6,645 nucleotides of DNA from JAWOLE01 sp035263845 (GTDB lineage: Bacteria > Acidobacteriota > Thermoanaerobaculia > UBA5066 > Gp7-AA6): contig DATFQY010000098.1 in assembly GCA_035263845.1 (NCBI GenBank), positions 1-6,645 of the forward strand. Direction: 5' to 3'. Every line of letters begins with the position of its first letter. The first letter of the stretch is position 1. Under the pieces are notes generated by a model. The model searched no databases. It was not told the origin of the DNA and was given only the letters and a program-made list of their open reading frames with translations. Of the stretch, positions 5,453 to 6,645 are shown one piece after another. The position numbers and the translations under genes were made by a program.

Positions 5453-6645
5453 ATGACCCGTCCCGCGGGGACCCGCTACGGCTCCTACGAGCTTCTCGGC
5501 TCTCTTGGCGCCGGAGGGATGGGCGAGGTCTACCGCGCCCGGGACACGCGGCTCGGCAGAGAGGCGGCGATCAAGATTCTCCCCGAGAACCTCACTGGCG
5601 ACGCCGAGCGGCGGGCGCGCTTCGAGCAGGAAGCCCGCGCCGCTTCCGCCTTGAATCATCCCAACATCCTGACCGTTTACGACATCGGCACCTCCGACGG
5701 AGAGCTGTACATCGCGATGGAGTACGTGGATGGCCGTACTCTCCGCGAGATGCTCGTCGGGGGCGTCCTCCCGACACGCAAGCTGCTGCCGATCGCGACT
5801 CAGATCGCCGACGGCCTCGCCAAAGCGCATGCCGCCGGCATCGTGCATCGGGACTTGAAGCCCGAAAACATCATGGTCAACAAGGATGGCTTCGGCAAGA
5901 TCCTCGACTTCGGGCTGGCGAAGCTTGCCCTGCCCGAGACAGGGGGTGAAGGGAGCTCACAACTCGCGACCCTCGCGGCGCCAGGAACCCGTCCGGGGCT
6001 CGTCCTCGGGACCGTCGGCTACATGTCCCCTGAACAGGCGAGCGGCGCGCCCGTGGACTACCGATCCGACCAGTTCTCTCTAGGAGCCATCCTCTACGAG
6101 ATGGCCACCGGCCGGCGCGCGTTTCAGAAGAAAACCGCGGTCGAGACGCTCTCGGCGATCATCCGAGAAGAGCCCGAGCCGATCTCCGGCGCCGCTTCGG
6201 CGCCAGCGCCGCTCAAGTGGATCGTCGAGCGCTGCCTTGCTAAGGACCCTGATGACCGTTACGCCTCCACACGAGACCTCGCCCGGGACCTCAAGCAGGC
6301 GCTCGACCATCTGTCGGAGGCTTCCGGCGAGGTGCCCGCCGTCGCGAAGCCAATGGCCGGGCGACGCGCCGCCTGGGCGGCCGCTCTCCTGGCCGTCGCC
6401 GTCGTTCTTGGCCTGGATCTCGCGCTGCGCTGGAGGACCGGCATGGCCTCGGCCGCGACGCGCGCAGCGACATTGAAGCGGGTGACCTTCGCCCCGGGGC
6501 TGGAGGACGAGCCGTCCTTCTCGCCCGACGGGAAGTTTCTAGCGTACACGACGGATGAGCGGGGCAACCTCGACGTCGTCGTGCTGCCTCTCTCGGGCGG
6601 CGAGCCGATCCGCATCGCCGACAGCGACGCGGACGAGGCACAGCC
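5453..6645 (+). CDS. receptor Ser/Thr protein kinase with TolB-type PD40 propeller, 3' truncated by window edge
   Basis: The frame opens at ATG 5453 and runs off the right edge after 397 codons without a stop. It is a complete eukaryotic-like (Hanks-type, PknB-like) kinase domain: glycine loop GAGGMGEV (19-26), ATP-binding Lys41 in AIK, probable helix-C Glu60, catalytic loop HRDLKPEN (132-139, Asp134), DFG (152-154), SPE (192-194) and D206 in the DQFSLG segment. The HRD arginine suggests activation by loop phosphorylation. The loop between DFG and SPE is long (about 40 residues). A membrane segment follows at about 306-325. After it, EPSFSPDGKFLAYTTDE (353-369) followed by PLSGGEP (379-385) is a PD40/TolB-type beta-propeller blade, so the kinase faces the cytoplasm and the propeller lies outside. 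The substrate and signal are unknown. The ATG is chosen because GTRYGSYELLGSLGAGG is the standard N-terminus and a -10 box lies just upstream. It appears to be its own transcription unit, separate from the surface-protein gene. Confidence 0.96.
   Translation, partial: MTRPAGTRYGSYELLGSLGAGGMGEVYRARDTRLGREAAIKILPENLTGDAERRARFEQEARAASALNHPNILTVYDIGTSDGELYIAMEYVDGRTLREMLVGGVLPTRKLLPIATQIADGLAKAHAAGIVHRDLKPENIMVNKDGFGKILDFGLAKLALPETGGEGSSQLATLAAPGTRPGLVLGTVGYMSPEQASGAPVDYRSDQFSLGAILYEMATGRRAFQKKTAVETLSAIIREEPEPISGAASAPAPLKWIVERCLAKDPDDRYASTRDLARDLKQALDHLSEASGEVPAVAKPMAGRRAAWAAALLAVAVVLGLDLALRWRTGMASAATRAATLKRVTFAPGLEDEPSFSPDGKFLAYTTDERGNLDVVVLPLSGGEPIRIADSDADEAQ

Noticed and set aside
3496..5454. 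652-codon open frame antisense to the surface-protein gene
   Set aside because: It is Arg/Asp/Val/Gly-rich without domains and mirrors the codon bias of the real gene. GC-rich third positions keep such antisense frames open.
4461..5456. 331-codon plus-strand frame over the SLH region
   Set aside because: It is a frame-shifted reading of the SLH region, with Arg/His-rich product and no motifs.
5357..5848. 163-codon minus-strand frame over the kinase start
   Set aside because: The opposite strand has unambiguous kinase motifs in frame from 5453; this frame has no domain.

Overview
The window looks like high-GC chromosomal DNA from an Acidobacteriota-like bacterium. I infer this from three gene families that are abundant and often clustered in that phylum: a winged-helix/TPR transmembrane regulator, a secreted beta-helix protein with a CSLRDAL motif and C-terminal SLH repeats, and a receptor Ser/Thr kinase whose extracellular part begins as a TolB-type (PD40) propeller. 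No rRNA or taxonomic marker is present, so the assignment is inference.

Layout. Positions 1-381 hold no confident gene. There is a tRNA T-arm-like sequence at the extreme left edge (minus strand), a 10-bp palindrome, one doubtful 73-aa ORF (60-281) and a 15-bp direct repeat (296-310 and 349-363). Positions 382-2283 (minus) encode a 633-aa protein with an OmpR/CadC-type winged helix, one membrane segment, a TolB-N-like domain and TPR repeats. A 153-bp divergent intergenic region follows (2284-2436). Positions 2437-5391 (plus) encode a 984-aa exported protein: signal peptide, CSLRDAL motif, a right-handed beta-helix built from six units of about 65-68 residues, Ig-like or related beta domains, and three SLH-type repeats. 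A GC-rich hairpin lies just after its stop. A strong -10 element (TATACT) then sits 13 nt upstream of the start of a Ser/Thr protein kinase (5453 to the right edge, 3' truncated).

How the genes may work together. The regulator and the surface protein are transcribed divergently from a short shared region, so the regulator may control both itself and the surface protein. Its domain order suggests a one-component transmembrane regulator with DNA binding inside and a TPR sensor outside. The kinase appears to be a separate transcription unit with its own promoter and almost no 5' leader. Together the three genes form a surface-sensing and surface-display neighbourhood, but functional coupling is inference. 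I saw no CRISPR array, insertion sequence or complete RNA gene. The individual families are known; the best candidates for novelty are the 65-residue beta-helix superrepeat, the cysteine-paired SLH linkers, and the near-leaderless kinase promoter.
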